A stretch of 50,657 bases of DNA from an uncultured Phocaeicola sp. Lineage in GTDB: Bacteria > Bacteroidota > Bacteroidia > Bacteroidales > Bacteroidaceae. The stretch covers positions 1-50,657 of the forward strand of contig CALUJE010000022.1 of NCBI GenBank assembly GCA_944320885.1, in the 5' to 3' direction. This document shows positions 15,738-25,570 of this stretch, piece after piece; within the stretch, counting starts at the first letter, position 1; the number at the start of each line of letters is the position of its first letter. The notes beneath the pieces were generated by a model. It was given only the letters and a program-made list of their open reading frames with translations, did no database searches and was not told where the DNA came from. Both the position numbers and the translations under genes were made by a program.

Positions 15738-17036
15738 CTATTCGACTATACTTTTTATCTCTCCGTGAAGGACACGGGTAACAATGTGGTCGCCCGGCTT
15801 CACCTGTGACGCATCGGTCAGCGCCTTTCCGTCTTTCAACGTAATGCTGTATCCTCTCTTCAGCAATTTTTCGGGAGAAGATGCCTGTATCTGCTGTTCC
15901 AGAAGCTGAAGATGATGCTTCTCCTTTTCGATACGTGAAGACAGGAGAAAGGGAATACGCTGCAAAAGCTGCTCCATCTTATACCGGCGCTCCATGATGC
16001 GCGCATGAAGTGCCGTCTGCATGCGGTGTTCAAATCCGGAAAGCTTTTTCTCTTCCCTGATTCTATAACCCGAAAACAAAAGAGGCAGACGTGAAGAATT
16101 CCGTTCCAGACGCTGCTTTTCACGTTCCAGCTTCAGAGAAACGCCCTGCAACAGACGGTCATTCTGCTCACAAAGGGCAAGGTCGGCATCGTGCATCCTC
16201 GCTATCAGATACTCGGCAGCGGCCGTAGGAGTCTTCACACGGGTATGTGCCACCGCATCGATCACAGTGTCATCGCGTTCGTGCCCGATACCTGTAATCA
16301 CCGGCAAAGGGAACTGTGCACAATTGGCAGCCAGCAGGTAGGAATCGAAACCGGACAGGTCGGAAGTGGCTCCTCCTCCGCGAATGATGACCACGACATC
16401 CCAGAAGTCCTGATGCTCATAAATACGGTTGAGCGCGCTGATGATGGTTTCTTCAATACGGTCGCCCTGCATCATGGCCGGAAACAGTACCGGATAGAAG
16501 ACATAGCCATATGGATTGCCGGCCAGCTGATTGCAGAAATCGCCATATCCGGCTGCCGTGGCCGATGAGATAACGGCTATCTTGCGAGGAAGCAGCGGCA
16601 TATCCAGCTCCTTGTTCAGGGTGAGTACGCCTTCTTCTTCAAGCTGACGGAGTATTTCACGGCGGCGGCGGGCCATATCGCCCAAAGTATAAGAGGGGTC
16701 TATGTCGACAATGGTCAGCGAATAGCCGTAAAGCTCATGGAACGTAACGGTAACACGGACCAGAACCTTCAGACCCGAAACGAACGCCTGCCCGGTCTCC
16801 TGCTCGAAATACGGCCGCAGAAGACGATAAGTGGAATTCCATATCATGGCACGTGCCCTTGCTATCAGACTGTTGCTTCTTTCATCTTTTTCAATCAGCT
16901 CCAGATAGCAATGCCCGGTAGCATTGGAACGGACATCGCTCAGCTCGGCCTGCACCCAATACTCGTCGACAAAGGTATCTTCCAGGCGGCAACGAACCAG
17001 ATTGTTCAGTTCATATAGTGATAAGGCTTCCATCAT
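15738..17036 (-). CDS. xseA: Exodeoxyribonuclease VII large subunit
   Basis: The product is 432 residues. The N-terminal OB-fold (about 5-105, LSLYELNNLVR to LTIVDIDPSYTLGDM) is followed by the catalytic domain with VVIIRGGGATSDLSGFD and GHERDDTVIDAVAHTRVKTPTAAAEYL, then a long coiled coil and a short C-terminal domain (LLKRGYSI). Its start overlaps the stop of the subtilisin gene by 4 bp (ATGA at 17033-17036), which implies translational coupling. Confidence 0.95.
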   Translation of the reverse strand: MMEALSLYELNNLVRCRLEDTFVDEYWVQAELSDVRSNATGHCYLELIEKDERSNSLIARARAMIWNSTYRLLRPYFEQETGQAFVSGLKVLVRVTVTFHELYGYSLTIVDIDPSYTLGDMARRRREILRQLEEEGVLTLNKELDMPLLPRKIAVISSATAAGYGDFCNQLAGNPYGYVFYPVLFPAMMQGDRIEETIISALNRIYEHQDFWDVVVIIRGGGATSDLSGFDSYLLAANCAQFPLPVITGIGHERDDTVIDAVAHTRVKTPTAAAEYLIARMHDADLALCEQNDRLLQGVSLKLEREKQRLERNSSRLPLLFSGYRIREEKKLSGFEHRMQTALHARIMERRYKMEQLLQRIPFLLSSRIEKEKHHLQLLEQQIQASSPEKLLKRGYSITLKDGKALTDASQVKPGDHIVTRVLHGEIKSIVE

Positions 17037-18409
17037 TTTACCGAATGTTCCTGACTGTACAAGGTATAGGCCTTCCAGATATCGGGAATCCCATAACCGT
17101 ATATGTTATCCGGAAATCCGTAACGGTCGGACACCCGGTGAACCAAATCAATCAACTCATAAACCGTGAGCCGTGGACATGCCTGCCACAGACAGGCAAC
17201 AGCTCCGCAAAGTACGGGGGTAGAAAATGAAGTACCATTGGCCTGTCTTACACTCCCGTCGGGTCTGATAACGGTTGCAGCACCTCCGCGGGCCATAACG
17301 TCGGGCTTCACCCTGCCATCGGCCGTATTACCGACTGAGGAAAATACCGTATTTACCCGTGAAGCATCGACGGCTCCTACCGTAAGCACGTTTTCGGCAT
17401 CGGCCGGAGGGGTAATTTTCTTCCACACCTTATTGCCGGAATTGCCCGCGCTGCACACTACCAGCATGCCTTTGGATGCGGCCATTGATGCAGAAGCACT
17501 CATCAGGGAAGTATGTCCGTCAAGATCGCGGTAACGGTAATTCTTGCTTGTATCGTCAAAAGCATGATAACCCAGGGAAGTATTGACTATGTCGACACCC
17601 AGACTGTCGGCGTACTCTATGGCCTGTGCCCAATAGTCTTCTTCTGCCATGCACTCACAATCGGGGTCTTCCGTACAGAAGAGCCAGTAGGATGCTTCGG
17701 GCGATGTGCCGACCATCACTTCGGGAGTATCGGCCGCCATACACGAAAGCACGCTCATGCCATGGTCGAGCTCTGCATATACGTCCCATCCCGGATGAAC
17801 GAAGTTACGGACTCCCTCAATCTTTACCTTGCTCAACAATGGTATGACATCTGCGTTCAGGAATCCTCCGTCCATAATGGCTATGGTCATGCCCTGTCCG
17901 CGGAAACCTGCCTGATGCAATGACGGAAGATTCAACATCTCGGCCTGATTCTGAGCCGCTCCATAATATACGGGGAGTTTTTTATTATCGGGATTGACTT
18001 CGTTTTTCCGGCTGGCATTGCGCTGCGGAATACTGTCCGGTGCAGTCCATACCTTCAGGACAGAACGCACGAAAGGCAACTGCTGCAATGCTGCGGCACG
18101 AACACTGTCGGAGGTTTCGACCAGAACCGTATTATTCCAGCGGCTCGTTCCTACAATGCTCATTCCTGCCTTTGCCAGTCTTTCCAAATATACACGGGGT
18201 ACCGGCAAATCGGTAGAATCGACCTTCAAGCCTTGTCTCTGCCTGCGCTCAACGGCTTTGGGAGACAGGTATTTTTCAGGCTGCTCCAGCGAATATTCGG
18301 TAGCAGCCTTATCGGTTAACCAGACACGATAACGAGCCAGACGGTTTCCGGCCTGTAATGACAAGGCTGTCACTACACATGCCATCCAGATAACATATAC
18401 CTTTTTCAT
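17033..18409 (-). CDS. S8 (subtilisin-like) serine protease, secreted
   Basis: The product is 458 residues. A signal peptide ([21 protein letters not shown]) is followed by a propeptide-like region (about 25-125) and an S8 catalytic domain with the triad D180 (AIMDGGF), H216 (ELDHGMS) and S394 (GTSFSTP). The oxyanion-region motif VVCSAGNSG is present. There is no T9SS C-terminal tail or transmembrane anchor, so it probably acts in the periplasm or outside. It overlaps mnmA upstream (4 bp) and xseA downstream (4 bp), so a secreted protease is locked between a tRNA-modification gene and a DNA-repair gene. Its substrate is unknown. Confidence 0.93.
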   Translation of the reverse strand: MKKVYVIWMACVVTALSLQAGNRLARYRVWLTDKAATEYSLEQPEKYLSPKAVERRQRQGLKVDSTDLPVPRVYLERLAKAGMSIVGTSRWNNTVLVETSDSVRAAALQQLPFVRSVLKVWTAPDSIPQRNASRKNEVNPDNKKLPVYYGAAQNQAEMLNLPSLHQAGFRGQGMTIAIMDGGFLNADVIPLLSKVKIEGVRNFVHPGWDVYAELDHGMSVLSCMAADTPEVMVGTSPEASYWLFCTEDPDCECMAEEDYWAQAIEYADSLGVDIVNTSLGYHAFDDTSKNYRYRDLDGHTSLMSASASMAASKGMLVVCSAGNSGNKVWKKITPPADAENVLTVGAVDASRVNTVFSSVGNTADGRVKPDVMARGGAATVIRPDGSVRQANGTSFSTPVLCGAVACLWQACPRLTVYELIDLVHRVSDRYGFPDNIYGYGIPDIWKAYTLYSQEHSVK

Positions 18410-19539
18410 TCTTTATCTTCGTTTTTTCTTTGTACCATATCAACATACATTCCTATTCCGCGCTGTGAAGCAATCAGCGCACCAGCTACAACCCGCTTGC
18501 TGACATAGAACACGGCAGACTGCCCCGGCGTAACTGAAGATGCTTCATCCAAAAAATGTACCAGCCAGCGCCCGTCATCAAGCGGATGTACACGACAAGG
18601 TATGGGCTTGCTGCGGTAACGAATACGTACGCTCAATTCTTCTTCACGGAAGAAACGTCCGTCATCAACCATGCGCTGCTGTTCGACCAGCATATATGCA
18701 GTTTTCAGCTGCTCGGCATCACCCAGCATAACCGTATTCTTTTCAGGATTCAGTTTCAGGACATAAGCCGGTTTTCCCAACGCGATTTCAAGACCTTTCC
18801 GCTGTCCGATGGTATAATAGGCAAAACCTTTATGGGTGCCCAATGTAACTCCGGCAGCATTGACAAATTTTCCCGGCCCGATGCGCTGGTCCAAATCGGG
18901 TACCTGTTCGCGAAGGAAATCACGGTAATCACCGTCAATAAAACATACTTCCATGCTCTCACCGTCTTTCGACTTGGCTTCAAAACCTTTGGCATGCAAA
19001 TACTCGCGTACGGTTTGTTTGGTATATTCGCCCAAAGGAAAGATGCACCGACGTAGTACAGCTTCGGATACACGCCACAGGAAATATGACTGATCTTTCT
19101 TTTCATCATCGCCGGCCACGATATAAGTATGACCGTCTATTTCGACAAGGCGGGAGTAATGTCCGGTGGCAATATAAGGACACGACAGTCTGTCGGCCCA
19201 ATCGACCAGGACCTTGAACTTAAACAACGGATTGCACAAGGCACAGGGATTGGGGGTACGCCCGTTCATGTACTCATCAATAAAATTCCGTACAATCACA
19301 TCCTTGAATTCCTGACGGACATCGGCTACATGATGCTCTATACCCAGTTTTGCGGCAAGCTCCTTTGCCTCCATTATATAATCGGGAAGTTCCTGAGAGG
19401 GAGAGGTAAACTTTGAAGGAGAATCCCATGTACGCATCGTCACTCCCACCACTTCATATCCTTTTTCCTGTAACATAATGCAAGTGGCCGTGCTGTCAAT
19501 GCCTCCACTCATACCTACCAATACTTTCTTCTGTTCCAT
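18406..19539 (-). CDS. mnmA: tRNA-specific 2-thiouridylase
   Basis: The product is 377 residues. The PP-loop SGGIDST lies near the N-terminus. The two catalytic cysteines are in NPCALCNP and [13 protein letters not shown]. The central domain has [17 protein letters not shown]. MnmA places sulfur on U34 of Lys/Glu/Gln tRNAs. It is the first gene of the operon mnmA-protease-xseA-xseB and is divergent from the MATE gene. Confidence 0.95.
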   Translation of the reverse strand: MEQKKVLVGMSGGIDSTATCIMLQEKGYEVVGVTMRTWDSPSKFTSPSQELPDYIMEAKELAAKLGIEHHVADVRQEFKDVIVRNFIDEYMNGRTPNPCALCNPLFKFKVLVDWADRLSCPYIATGHYSRLVEIDGHTYIVAGDDEKKDQSYFLWRVSEAVLRRCIFPLGEYTKQTVREYLHAKGFEAKSKDGESMEVCFIDGDYRDFLREQVPDLDQRIGPGKFVNAAGVTLGTHKGFAYYTIGQRKGLEIALGKPAYVLKLNPEKNTVMLGDAEQLKTAYMLVEQQRMVDDGRFFREEELSVRIRYRSKPIPCRVHPLDDGRWLVHFLDEASSVTPGQSAVFYVSKRVVAGALIASQRGIGMYVDMVQRKNEDKE

Positions 19540-19567
19540 AAATCAAAAAAAATCTGCAGTGAGCCAA

Positions 19568-19596
19568 CAAAGATATTATTTTTCTATTTCATTCAA
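19568..19596 (-). promoter_or_regulatory. mnmA operon promoter
   Basis: On the minus strand -7 TATCTTTG is the complement of 19568-19575, and a TTG lies 18 bp upstream (complement of 19594-19596). Confidence 0.6.
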
Positions 19597-19653
19597 CTGT
19601 TAAACTATTCTATTTTTCATATTACACGCATAAGCGGTACTATCAAAAAAGAC

Positions 19654-19661
19654 TACTTTTG
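19654..19661 (+). promoter_or_regulatory. MATE gene promoter -7 element
   Basis: TACTTTTG at 19654-19661 should place the transcript start near 19668. This excludes the first in-frame ATG (19663) as the start codon and supports 19687. Confidence 0.55.
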
Positions 19662-19686
19662 CATGCCAAAAATTAAAATTACAACT

Positions 19687-21048
19687 ATGACAAACAATGT
19701 AGGAGCAGCAACCGAACTGGGAACACTACCCATACGGAAATTGCTGATGCAGTATTCTATTCCGGCTATTATAGCCATGACCGCCGCTTCCCTTTACAAC
19801 ATGATTGACAGTATCTACATCGGTCACGGTGTGGGTGCAATGGCCATCTCGGGTCTGGCCCTTACTTTTCCGCTCATGAACCTGGCGGCAGCATTCGGTT
19901 CTCTTGTAGGTGTAGGTGCAGCAACACTTATTTCCGTACGTCTGGGCCAGAAAGACTATGATACAGCCAGAAGCATTCTGGGTAATGTGGTGGTGATGAA
20001 CCTGATAATCGGTATTGCATTCGGAGTGATAACTCTTATCTTTCTGGATCCTATTCTGTATTTCTTCGGAGCCAGCGACGCAACCATCGGTTATGCCAGA
20101 GACTTCATGAAGGTTATTCTTCTGGGTAACGTAATTACCCATATGTATCTGGGACTGAATGCCGTGCTGAGAGCTTCGGGACATCCGAAAGAAGCCATGT
20201 TTGCAACCATCAACACAGTACTCTTTAACGTCGTACTGGCACCTATTTTCATATACGGCTTCAAATGGGGAATTGAAGGAGCAGCTCTGGCTACTGTCAT
20301 GTCACAGGCCATCTCACTGATGAAACAAATCCGTATTCTGAGCAACAAGGATGAACTTATCCACCTTCAGAAAGGTATCTATAAACTGAACAGAAATATC
20401 GTTTCGAATATCATTGCCATCGGCATGTCACCATTTCTTATGAACCTGACTGCCTGTTTCATCGTGATTCTTATCAATAAAGGTCTGAAAGACTATGGTG
20501 GTGACTATCACATCGGTGCATACGGTATTGTAAACCGAATAGGTTTCTTCTTCGTTATGATTGTAATGGGACTTAACCAGGGTATGCAGCCTATTGCGGG
20601 ATATAACTTCGGAGCCCAACAGCACGAACGTGTAAAACGGGTACTGAAACTGAGTATCTACGGAGCTACAGCCGTAACAACCGTAGGATTCCTGATAGGA
20701 CAATTCTGTCCTCACCTGATAGCATCGGCCTTTACAACAGATAAAGAAATGATAGAGCTGGCCGGTAAAGGTATGCGTATAGTGGTAATGTGTTTCCCTA
20801 TCATCGGTTTCCAGATGGTAACGACCAACTTTTTCCAAAGTCTGGGAATGGCCAAGAAGGCGATTTTCCTGTCACTGACACGACAACTGCTGTTCCTGCT
20901 TCCGGGCTTGCTGATATTGCCTCCTATTATGGGAGTAGACGGCGTATGGTACAGTATGCCTCTGTCTGACCTGCTGGCTTCAATTGTTGCAGCCTTTATG
21001 CTGGCTTATCAGATAAAACAACTTAAGAAAGGAAACTATACGATATAA
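19687..21048 (+). CDS. MATE family cation/drug antiporter
   Basis: The product is 453 residues from the ATG at 19687. The upstream ATG (19663) is rejected because it would precede the predicted transcript start. Twelve hydrophobic segments fall in two homologous halves, each opening with the MATE pattern (LLMQYSIPAIIAMTAASLYNM in the first). GLNQGMQPIAGYNFGA is the typical second-half motif. It exports cationic compounds using a sodium or proton gradient; the sequence does not show the substrate. It is transcribed divergently from mnmA. Confidence 0.93.
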   Translation: MTNNVGAATELGTLPIRKLLMQYSIPAIIAMTAASLYNMIDSIYIGHGVGAMAISGLALTFPLMNLAAAFGSLVGVGAATLISVRLGQKDYDTARSILGNVVVMNLIIGIAFGVITLIFLDPILYFFGASDATIGYARDFMKVILLGNVITHMYLGLNAVLRASGHPKEAMFATINTVLFNVVLAPIFIYGFKWGIEGAALATVMSQAISLMKQIRILSNKDELIHLQKGIYKLNRNIVSNIIAIGMSPFLMNLTACFIVILINKGLKDYGGDYHIGAYGIVNRIGFFFVMIVMGLNQGMQPIAGYNFGAQQHERVKRVLKLSIYGATAVTTVGFLIGQFCPHLIASAFTTDKEMIELAGKGMRIVVMCFPIIGFQMVTTNFFQSLGMAKKAIFLSLTRQLLFLLPGLLILPPIMGVDGVWYSMPLSDLLASIVAAFMLAYQIKQLKKGNYTI

Positions 21049-21071
21049 AATCAAGAAGACCTGTCCATAAC

Positions 21072-21109
21072 AATAGCGGAACCAGATGACACCATCTGAT
21101 TCCGCTATT
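21072..21109. terminator. Bidirectional terminator between MATE and methyltransferase genes
   Basis: A 17-bp stem with one mismatch: AATAGCGGAACCAGATG (21072-21088) pairs with CATCTGATTCCGCTATT (21093-21109). It lies between two converging genes. Confidence 0.75.
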
Positions 21110-21132
21110 ATCATATAGTAAAATAAGCTTCC

Positions 21133-21909
21133 TTAAAAGCGCAAGATATAAAAACAGGAAGTTGTAAAGAAATTGCGCACGTAAGGCAGGGCACCGATAA
21201 GCGGAGTCAGTTTTCTGGGTGTGAGATGGAACTTTGTCTCATAATGGGGATTGATGAAATAAAACTCCCGGTTGACCTTCCGGATTTTCCCTTCTGAGAG
21301 CAATGACTCAAAACGTTCAATGGAGATGCGTGTGCGTTTTATATTCATCAGTTCATTGATACAGGGAGCATCCTCACCCGCCGCTTTCAATAAAGCGCGA
21401 TATGCCGTATTGGGAAGAAGATGCATGAAAGGTAAATGAGAAGCCCATTTGCTCTTACATATCTGCTGATGTCCTCCAAAAGGCATCTGCCATGCCGGGA
21501 AAGACATGAATATCACACCTTCGGGATTCAGGAAACGCTTCATTCCGGTAAGGAACGTCAGCTTATTATCCAGATGTTCAAGCACATCATGACAGATGAT
21601 GATATCAAAACGGTTCTCAAGCTCCGTTAGCTTGAATACATCGGATGCAATAAATGTACCTTGAGCATGGGATTCTGCAAAGAAACGAATGGCGTCTTTG
21701 ATGCGCGACTCAGCCATATCCACTCCGACTACAGTACATCCTTTTTCTGCAAAAGGAAGAAGGTTACCACCATCACCACATCCTATCTCCAACACATTCA
21801 TCCCCTCACGAATCTGCTTAAATCGCTCTATATAAGGAATAAAATACTTACGGCTGGTCTGTGCCAATTCTTTAAAATATAAGGCTCTGTTTTTCTGACG
21901 TTCTTGCAT
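21133..21909 (-). CDS. Class I SAM-dependent methyltransferase
   Basis: The product is 258 residues from the ATG at 21909; a longer reading to 21987 adds an unlikely Cys/His-rich leader. Motif I is VLEIGCGDGGNLLPF, then VVGVDMAESRI (motif II), DIIICHDVLEHL (motif IV region) and PEGVIFMSFPAWQMPFGGHQQ. The last part resembles methyltransferases acting on sugars or quinones, but the substrate cannot be named. It is monocistronic, with a -7 element TATATTTG (complement of 22023-22030) upstream. Confidence 0.83.
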   Translation of the reverse strand: MQERQKNRALYFKELAQTSRKYFIPYIERFKQIREGMNVLEIGCGDGGNLLPFAEKGCTVVGVDMAESRIKDAIRFFAESHAQGTFIASDVFKLTELENRFDIIICHDVLEHLDNKLTFLTGMKRFLNPEGVIFMSFPAWQMPFGGHQQICKSKWASHLPFMHLLPNTAYRALLKAAGEDAPCINELMNIKRTRISIERFESLLSEGKIRKVNREFYFINPHYETKFHLTPRKLTPLIGALPYVRNFFTTSCFYILRF

Positions 21910-22022
21910 GCTATTAGATTTATACTTATGCAATAATTGGACTGTGCATTTGTGTTCCTTCTTTGTTGAAACACAATGAATACACAATATAATCTTATAA
22001 ATTCCTGTTTTGTTAACCGATG

Positions 22023-22030
22023 CAAATATA
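22023..22030 (-). promoter_or_regulatory. Methyltransferase promoter -7 element
   Basis: The minus strand reads TATATTTG, about 110 bp upstream of the start at 21909. It supports the annotated start loosely, as both candidate starts lie downstream of it. Confidence 0.4.
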
Positions 22031-22133
22031 AAGGATAATTTTAAACAATAAACATAAAAGCAGCAAAGATTTGTATCATTTGGTGCTTTCTTTTCGGTTA
22101 TCAGATTTCAAAAATGCAAGAGCCTGACAAAAA

Positions 22134-22652
22134 TCATTCTTTCTTATCGTCTTTTTCCTCGAAAAGCATCCGTCCCGTAAAATCAATGGACTGCTTTTTC
22201 TGCATATTCACATTGATTCCCGAAGAGCCGTTGTCATAGACTGTCACATGAAACGTGTAATAATCTTCCTGCGTACGCGCAGAGAAAGTAATCTCATAGC
22301 TGCCTTTTTTACCCATTTCCTGTTTGTAATCAACAACTTTTGCCTCGAAATTAAGTCCCTCTCCTCCTCCATAAGGAAGCATGTATGCCCTGCCGTAATA
22401 TGGAAGATAGGAATAAACGGAATCATTGCGCACCTTCAAGGAATAATAAGGTGAAAGCTGTATGCTTTGCCCTCCCATGGGAAAAGCCGTATTTACCTCT
22501 ATCTCATAATTCTTAGCTTCGATACACTCTTTCACCATCCGCGCTTTTTCCTGCTTTTTCTCGGCCTTGCTCTGTGCCTGCAAAGAAAAAGATGCAACCA
22601 GTAACAAACAAACTGTAACAAACAAAGTTTTTTTTCCTTTCATAATCTTCAT
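22134..22652 (-). CDS. DUF4251 domain protein, exported
   Basis: The product is 172 residues (169 from the second Met). A signal peptide (FVTVCLLLVASFSLQAQ) is followed by a charged helix (KAEKKQEKARMVKECIEAK) and a beta-rich domain with DSVYSYLPYYGRAYMLPYGGG, which I recognise as DUF4251, a family common in Bacteroides with no known function. It is likely periplasmic. It has its own promoter (-7 TATATTTG, complement of 22672-22679). Confidence 0.8.
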   Translation of the reverse strand: MKIMKGKKTLFVTVCLLLVASFSLQAQSKAEKKQEKARMVKECIEAKNYEIEVNTAFPMGGQSIQLSPYYSLKVRNDSVYSYLPYYGRAYMLPYGGGEGLNFEAKVVDYKQEMGKKGSYEITFSARTQEDYYTFHVTVYDNGSSGINVNMQKKQSIDFTGRMLFEEKDDKKE

Positions 22653-22671
22653 TTTTTAGATGGTTTGCAAT

Positions 22672-22679
22672 CAAATATA
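22672..22679 (-). promoter_or_regulatory. DUF4251 gene promoter -7 element
   Basis: The minus strand reads TATATTTG 20 bp upstream of the start codon. No clear -33 element is visible. Confidence 0.45.
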
Positions 22680-22768
22680 CGGATTTATACATACATCCCT
22701 CTCTGCTTTAATAATTTTATAGGATAAATATAAGTTATTAATGATGAGATTTGTTCCAAAATAAAGGC

Positions 22769-22776
22769 TATCTTTG
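22769..22776 (+). promoter_or_regulatory. ogt promoter -7 element
   Basis: TATCTTTG at 22769-22776 puts the transcript start near 22784, so the real ogt start codon is the ATG at 22799, not the in-frame TTG/ATG further upstream. Confidence 0.55.
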
Positions 22777-22798
22777 CAGAAACAACAGCCAGACTATA

Positions 22799-23296
22799 AT
22801 GCATCAATATATCACTGAATATTTGTCACCTTTAGGAAAGGTAATACTTGCTTCTGACGGAAAAGACCTGACCGGAACATGGTTTGAAGGACAACGGTAT
22901 TTTCCGGATATAAGTTCATGCATTATTTCACCTCAACTGCCCGTATTCATTGATGCATGCTCATGGCTTAACTCTTACTTTGAAGGCAGGATTCCTTCTG
23001 CATTCACCCAACTGTCGCCTTCCGGCACACCCTTTCAGCAGGATATATGGCATCTTCTCCGACAAATACCTTATGGAGAAACCACAACATATGGGAAACT
23101 GGCACTACAGATTGCCAGACAGTACGGGAAACAGCATATGGCAGCTCAAGCCATAGGAAATGCTGTGGGGCATAATCCTATCTCCATCTTCATCCCATGC
23201 CACCGGGTTATAGGAACGGCACATAATCTAACCGGATATGCCGGAGGAATTGACAGAAAAGAGGCTTTGCTAAAACTGGAAGGAGCAAAATACTGA
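22799..23296 (+). CDS. ogt: Methylated-DNA--protein-cysteine methyltransferase
   Basis: The product is 165 residues from 22799. The active-site motif is IPCHRV, and the flanking helix-turn-helix contains IPYGETTTYGKLA and AVGHNPISIF. The protein transfers the alkyl group of O6-methylguanine to its own cysteine. It is monocistronic, and its stop codon lies inside the stem of the following terminator. Confidence 0.94.
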   Translation: MHQYITEYLSPLGKVILASDGKDLTGTWFEGQRYFPDISSCIISPQLPVFIDACSWLNSYFEGRIPSAFTQLSPSGTPFQQDIWHLLRQIPYGETTTYGKLALQIARQYGKQHMAAQAIGNAVGHNPISIFIPCHRVIGTAHNLTGYAGGIDRKEALLKLEGAKY

Positions 23297-23313
23297 CGTT
23301 TTGTCAGTTTTTA
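23292..23313 (+). terminator. Terminator of ogt overlapping its stop codon
   Basis: ACTGAC (23292-23297) pairs with GTCAGT (23303-23308), followed by TTTTTA. The TGA stop (23294-23296) is part of the stem. Confidence 0.65.
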
Positions 23314-23585
23314 TACTACTTTTGTTCTAGCAGTTCTATTATATTATTATATATCAGCAGATTATATTAGCGACATTTATTCACATACAATGCTCTCTCA
23401 AGCATGTCCGACAGGTATCTGATATTCCTTTCTTCATTTTTTTCTGCTTTTTTCATACGAATCACTTGCTTTGGCACATGGTTTGCATATTCCTAGTCGA
23501 AGTGTTTTTCACAAAGGCACAAGAACCTGAAGAAAGACACTTGGAATAACAACATTGAATAATAACAAATAAAAAACATACAATT
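23297..23585 (+). promoter_or_regulatory. dnaK leader with two promoter candidates
   Basis: The 289-bp stretch has no gene. TACTTTTG (23317-23324) is a Bacteroides housekeeping -7 match. TTGGCACATGGTTTGCA (23471-23487) matches the sigma-54 consensus, with GG at 23473-23474 and GC at 23485-23486 exactly 10 bases apart, which would start transcription near 23498. No CIRCE-type inverted repeat was seen. Which promoter is used cannot be told from sequence. Confidence 0.5.
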
Positions 23586-25502
23586 ATGGGAAAAATTATT
23601 GGAATTGACTTAGGAACTACCAACTCATGCGTATCAGTATTTGAAGGTAACGAACCTGTTGTAATAGCTAACAGCGAAGGTAAACGTACAACTCCTTCTG
23701 TTGTTGCATTCGTTGACGGTGGCGAACGTAAAGTAGGTGACCCTGCAAAACGTCAAGCCATTACCAACCCGAAACGTACGGTATATTCTATCAAACGTTT
23801 CATGGGTGAAACATATGACCAAGTAGCAAAAGAAATAGCACGTGTTCCTTACTCTGTAGTAAGAGGTGACAACAACACTCCGCGTGTAGACATTGACGGA
23901 CATCTTTACACTCCACAGGAAATCTCTGCCATGATTCTTCAGAAAATGAAAAAAACCGCAGAAGATTATCTGGGACAAGAAGTAACCGAAGCAGTAATCA
24001 CTGTTCCTGCATACTTCTCAGATTCACAACGTCAGGCTACTAAAGAAGCCGGACAGATTGCCGGTCTGGATGTAAAACGTATCGTAAACGAACCGACTGC
24101 TGCCGCACTTGCCTATGGTGTTGACAAAGCAAACAAAGATATGAAGATTGCCGTATTCGACCTTGGTGGTGGTACATTTGATATCTCTATCCTTGAATTC
24201 GGAGGTGGCGTATTCGAAGTATTGTCAACTAACGGTGATACTCACTTGGGTGGTGATGATTTCGACCAGGTAATCATTGACTGGCTTGTTCAGGAGTTCA
24301 AGAATGATGAAGGTGGTGATCTGACACAAGACCCGATGGCTATGCAACGTTTGAAGGAAGCTGCTGAAAAGGCAAAAATCGAATTGTCTTCTTCAACATC
24401 AACCGAAATCAACTTGCCGTATATCATGCCGGTAGGTGGTGTGCCTAAACACTTGGTTAAGACTTTGACCCGTGCAAAATTCGAAGCTCTTGCACACAAC
24501 TTGATTCAGGCTTGTCTTGAACCGTGTAAGAAAGCGATGAGTGATGCCGGTCTGAACAATGCAGACATTGATGAAGTAATCCTTGTTGGTGGTTCTTCAC
24601 GTATACCTGCTGTTCAGAAACTTGTTGAAGACTTCTTCGGCAAAGCTCCGTCAAAAGGAGTTAACCCTGATGAAGTAGTTGCCGTAGGTGCATCAATCCA
24701 AGGTGCCGTATTGAACAAAGAAGCCGGTGTTGGAAACATCGTATTGCTGGATGTTACTCCGCTGTCAATGGGTATCGAAACAATGGGTGGTGTAATGACT
24801 AAGCTGATCGATGCAAATACCACTATTCCGTGCAAGAAGAGTGAGGTATTCTCAACAGCTGCAGATAACCAGACTGAAGTAACTATCCACGTTCTGCAAG
24901 GTGAACGTCCGATGGCAGCACAGAACAAATCTATCGGTCAGTTTAACCTGACAGGTATTGCTCCTGCACGTCGTGGTGTTCCTCAGATTGAAGTTACTTT
25001 TGATATCGATGCCAACGGTATCTTGAAAGTATCTGCCAAAGATAAAGCAACCGGTAAGGAACAGGCTATCCGTATCGAAGCTTCATCTGGTCTGAGCAAA
25101 GAGGAAATCGAACGTATGAAAGCTGAAGCAGAAGCTAATGCAGAAGCTGATAAGAAAGAACGTGAAAAAGTTGACAAGCTGAATCAGGCAGACTCTATGA
25201 TTTTCCAAACAGAAAATCAGTTGAAAGACCTTGGTGACAAATTGCCAGCAGACAAGAAAGCTCCTATCGAAGCTGCCTTGAACAAACTGAAAGATGCTCA
25301 CAAAGCACAGGATGTTGCTGCTTGCGAAGCTGCAATGAACGAGCTGAATACTGCATTCCAGGCTGCCAGTGCCGAAATGTATGCACAAAGCGGTGCGCAA
25401 GCCGGACCTGGTGCACAAGCTAACGCAGGACAAAATGCGGGACAAAGTAACAGCAAACAAGGTGACAATATCCAAGATGCTGATTTTGAGGAAGTCAAGT
25501 AA
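23586..25502 (+). CDS. dnaK: Chaperone DnaK (Hsp70)
   Basis: The product is 638 residues, full length. The start [21 protein letters not shown], phosphate-2 and adenosine motifs ([30 protein letters not shown]) and substrate-binding domain ([14 protein letters not shown], then the helical lid) are all present. The C-terminus has the Gly/Ala/Gln-rich tail and the acidic DADFEEVK end. It folds client proteins with DnaJ and GrpE; neither partner is adjacent here. It is followed by a strong terminator, so it is a single-gene unit. Confidence 0.98.
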   Translation: MGKIIGIDLGTTNSCVSVFEGNEPVVIANSEGKRTTPSVVAFVDGGERKVGDPAKRQAITNPKRTVYSIKRFMGETYDQVAKEIARVPYSVVRGDNNTPRVDIDGHLYTPQEISAMILQKMKKTAEDYLGQEVTEAVITVPAYFSDSQRQATKEAGQIAGLDVKRIVNEPTAAALAYGVDKANKDMKIAVFDLGGGTFDISILEFGGGVFEVLSTNGDTHLGGDDFDQVIIDWLVQEFKNDEGGDLTQDPMAMQRLKEAAEKAKIELSSSTSTEINLPYIMPVGGVPKHLVKTLTRAKFEALAHNLIQACLEPCKKAMSDAGLNNADIDEVILVGGSSRIPAVQKLVEDFFGKAPSKGVNPDEVVAVGASIQGAVLNKEAGVGNIVLLDVTPLSMGIETMGGVMTKLIDANTTIPCKKSEVFSTAADNQTEVTIHVLQGERPMAAQNKSIGQFNLTGIAPARRGVPQIEVTFDIDANGILKVSAKDKATGKEQAIRIEASSGLSKEEIERMKAEAEANAEADKKEREKVDKLNQADSMIFQTENQLKDLGDKLPADKKAPIEAALNKLKDAHKAQDVAACEAAMNELNTAFQAASAEMYAQSGAQAGPGAQANAGQNAGQSNSKQGDNIQDADFEEVK

Positions 25503-25528
25503 AATATAGTAAACAATGATAATACTAA

Positions 25529-25567
25529 AAAACTCAGTATAGCTCTAATGAGTTATACTGAGTTTTT
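25529..25567 (+). terminator. Terminator of dnaK
   Basis: A 13-bp perfect stem, AAAACTCAGTATA (25529-25541) with TATACTGAGTTTT (25554-25566), followed by T. The A-run on the left also makes it usable for the converging helicase gene. Confidence 0.88.
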
Positions 25568-25570
25568 GTT

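Noticed and set aside
19663..19686. Upstream ATG for the MATE gene
   Set aside because: It follows the -7 element by one base, so it would lie before the transcript start; 19687 is preferred.
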